A stretch of DNA of 54,030 bases from DATEFF01 sp964586395 (GTDB lineage Bacteria; Patescibacteriota; Saccharimonadia; Saccharimonadales; EFPC-124): contig CAZPGP010000007.1 in assembly GCA_964586395.1 (NCBI GenBank), forward strand, positions 1-54,030, given 5' to 3'. Below the pieces are notes generated by a model that was given only the letters and a program-made list of their open reading frames with translations, had not been told where the DNA came from and did not search any database. Positions 54,010-54,030 of the stretch are shown piece by piece (the first letter of the stretch is position 1; each line of letters opens with the position of its first letter). The position numbers and the translations under genes were made by a program.

Positions 54010-54030
54010 GTTGTTGCGACGGTGTTTCGG

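Noticed and set aside
1..54030. Alternative genetic code (TGA as glycine) known in other CPR
   Set aside because: TGA ends several genes here (for example c3 and c19) and no conserved protein needs TGA read-through.
1..54030. tRNA, rRNA or CRISPR loci
   Set aside because: No cloverleaf, rRNA core or regularly spaced repeat was found by reading; a covariance scan would be needed to exclude a small RNA.

Overview
The window looks like a piece of a Candidate Phyla Radiation genome, most likely a Saccharibacterium (TM7). This is inferred from gene content: a transketolase split into two genes, a TrmB-type regulator, a PIN-TRAM protein, gatCAB with an extra small gene inside it, several small membrane proteins typical of these bacteria, tight overlapping operons, and normal use of TGA as a stop. 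No rRNA, tRNA, CRISPR array, integrase, transposase or phage structural gene was seen. A 100-N scaffold gap lies at 24796-24895.

The backbone is housekeeping. 1-9054 holds a partial GDPD gene, pyrophosphatase, GAPDH, ribose-5-P isomerase B, ribulose-P epimerase, split transketolase, class II aldolase and a PfkB kinase, which together form a lower-glycolysis and pentose-phosphate block. 9587-16396 holds an unknown 410-aa protein, a TrmB regulator, a LOG-like protein and uvrB. 18043-24695 holds a membrane protein, gatC-gatA-(HEPN-like)-gatB, a kinase, galU and a membrane J-domain protein. 25622-30564 holds four small envelope proteins and dnaE. 32046-38660 holds a CAP protein, an rRNA/tRNA methylase, a PilB-like ATPase, malic enzyme and a membrane hydrolase. 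38762-53957 holds rplS, rnhB, yraN, pepN, an ABC-F protein, nusA, clpC, a metalloprotease-like protein, radA and PIN-TRAM.

Between these operons sit 22 short genes (called c1 to c22 here), in either orientation, that look unlike the backbone. They are G+C-rich in codon choice, mostly unrecognisable, have strong Shine-Dalgarno sites and usually their own promoter. Nearly every transcription unit ends in a long G+C-rich hairpin without a T-tract. Several are followed by a GAA(A/C)TTATT box, and some start with a 5'-terminal stem-loop. Recognisable members are a cupin (c10), an HD-phosphohydrolase-like protein (c7), an SPFH-like membrane protein (c18) and a zinc-ribbon protein (c15). Downstream of c18 lies a near-perfect type III hammerhead ribozyme (35355-35409). 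The c21/c22 pair is a diverged tandem duplication that also copied the first codons of radA. This dispersed cassette set is the most unusual aspect of the window.

Expression signals differ between the two gene classes. Many backbone genes have an extended -10 box (TGNTANNNT) ending only 6-12 nt before the start codon, which implies leaderless or nearly leaderless mRNAs. Cassette genes have leaders with Shine-Dalgarno sites. Specific control is visible at clpC (CIRCE operator), nusA (terminator-like hairpin in the leader) and the c7/TrmB divergent region (perfect inverted repeat).
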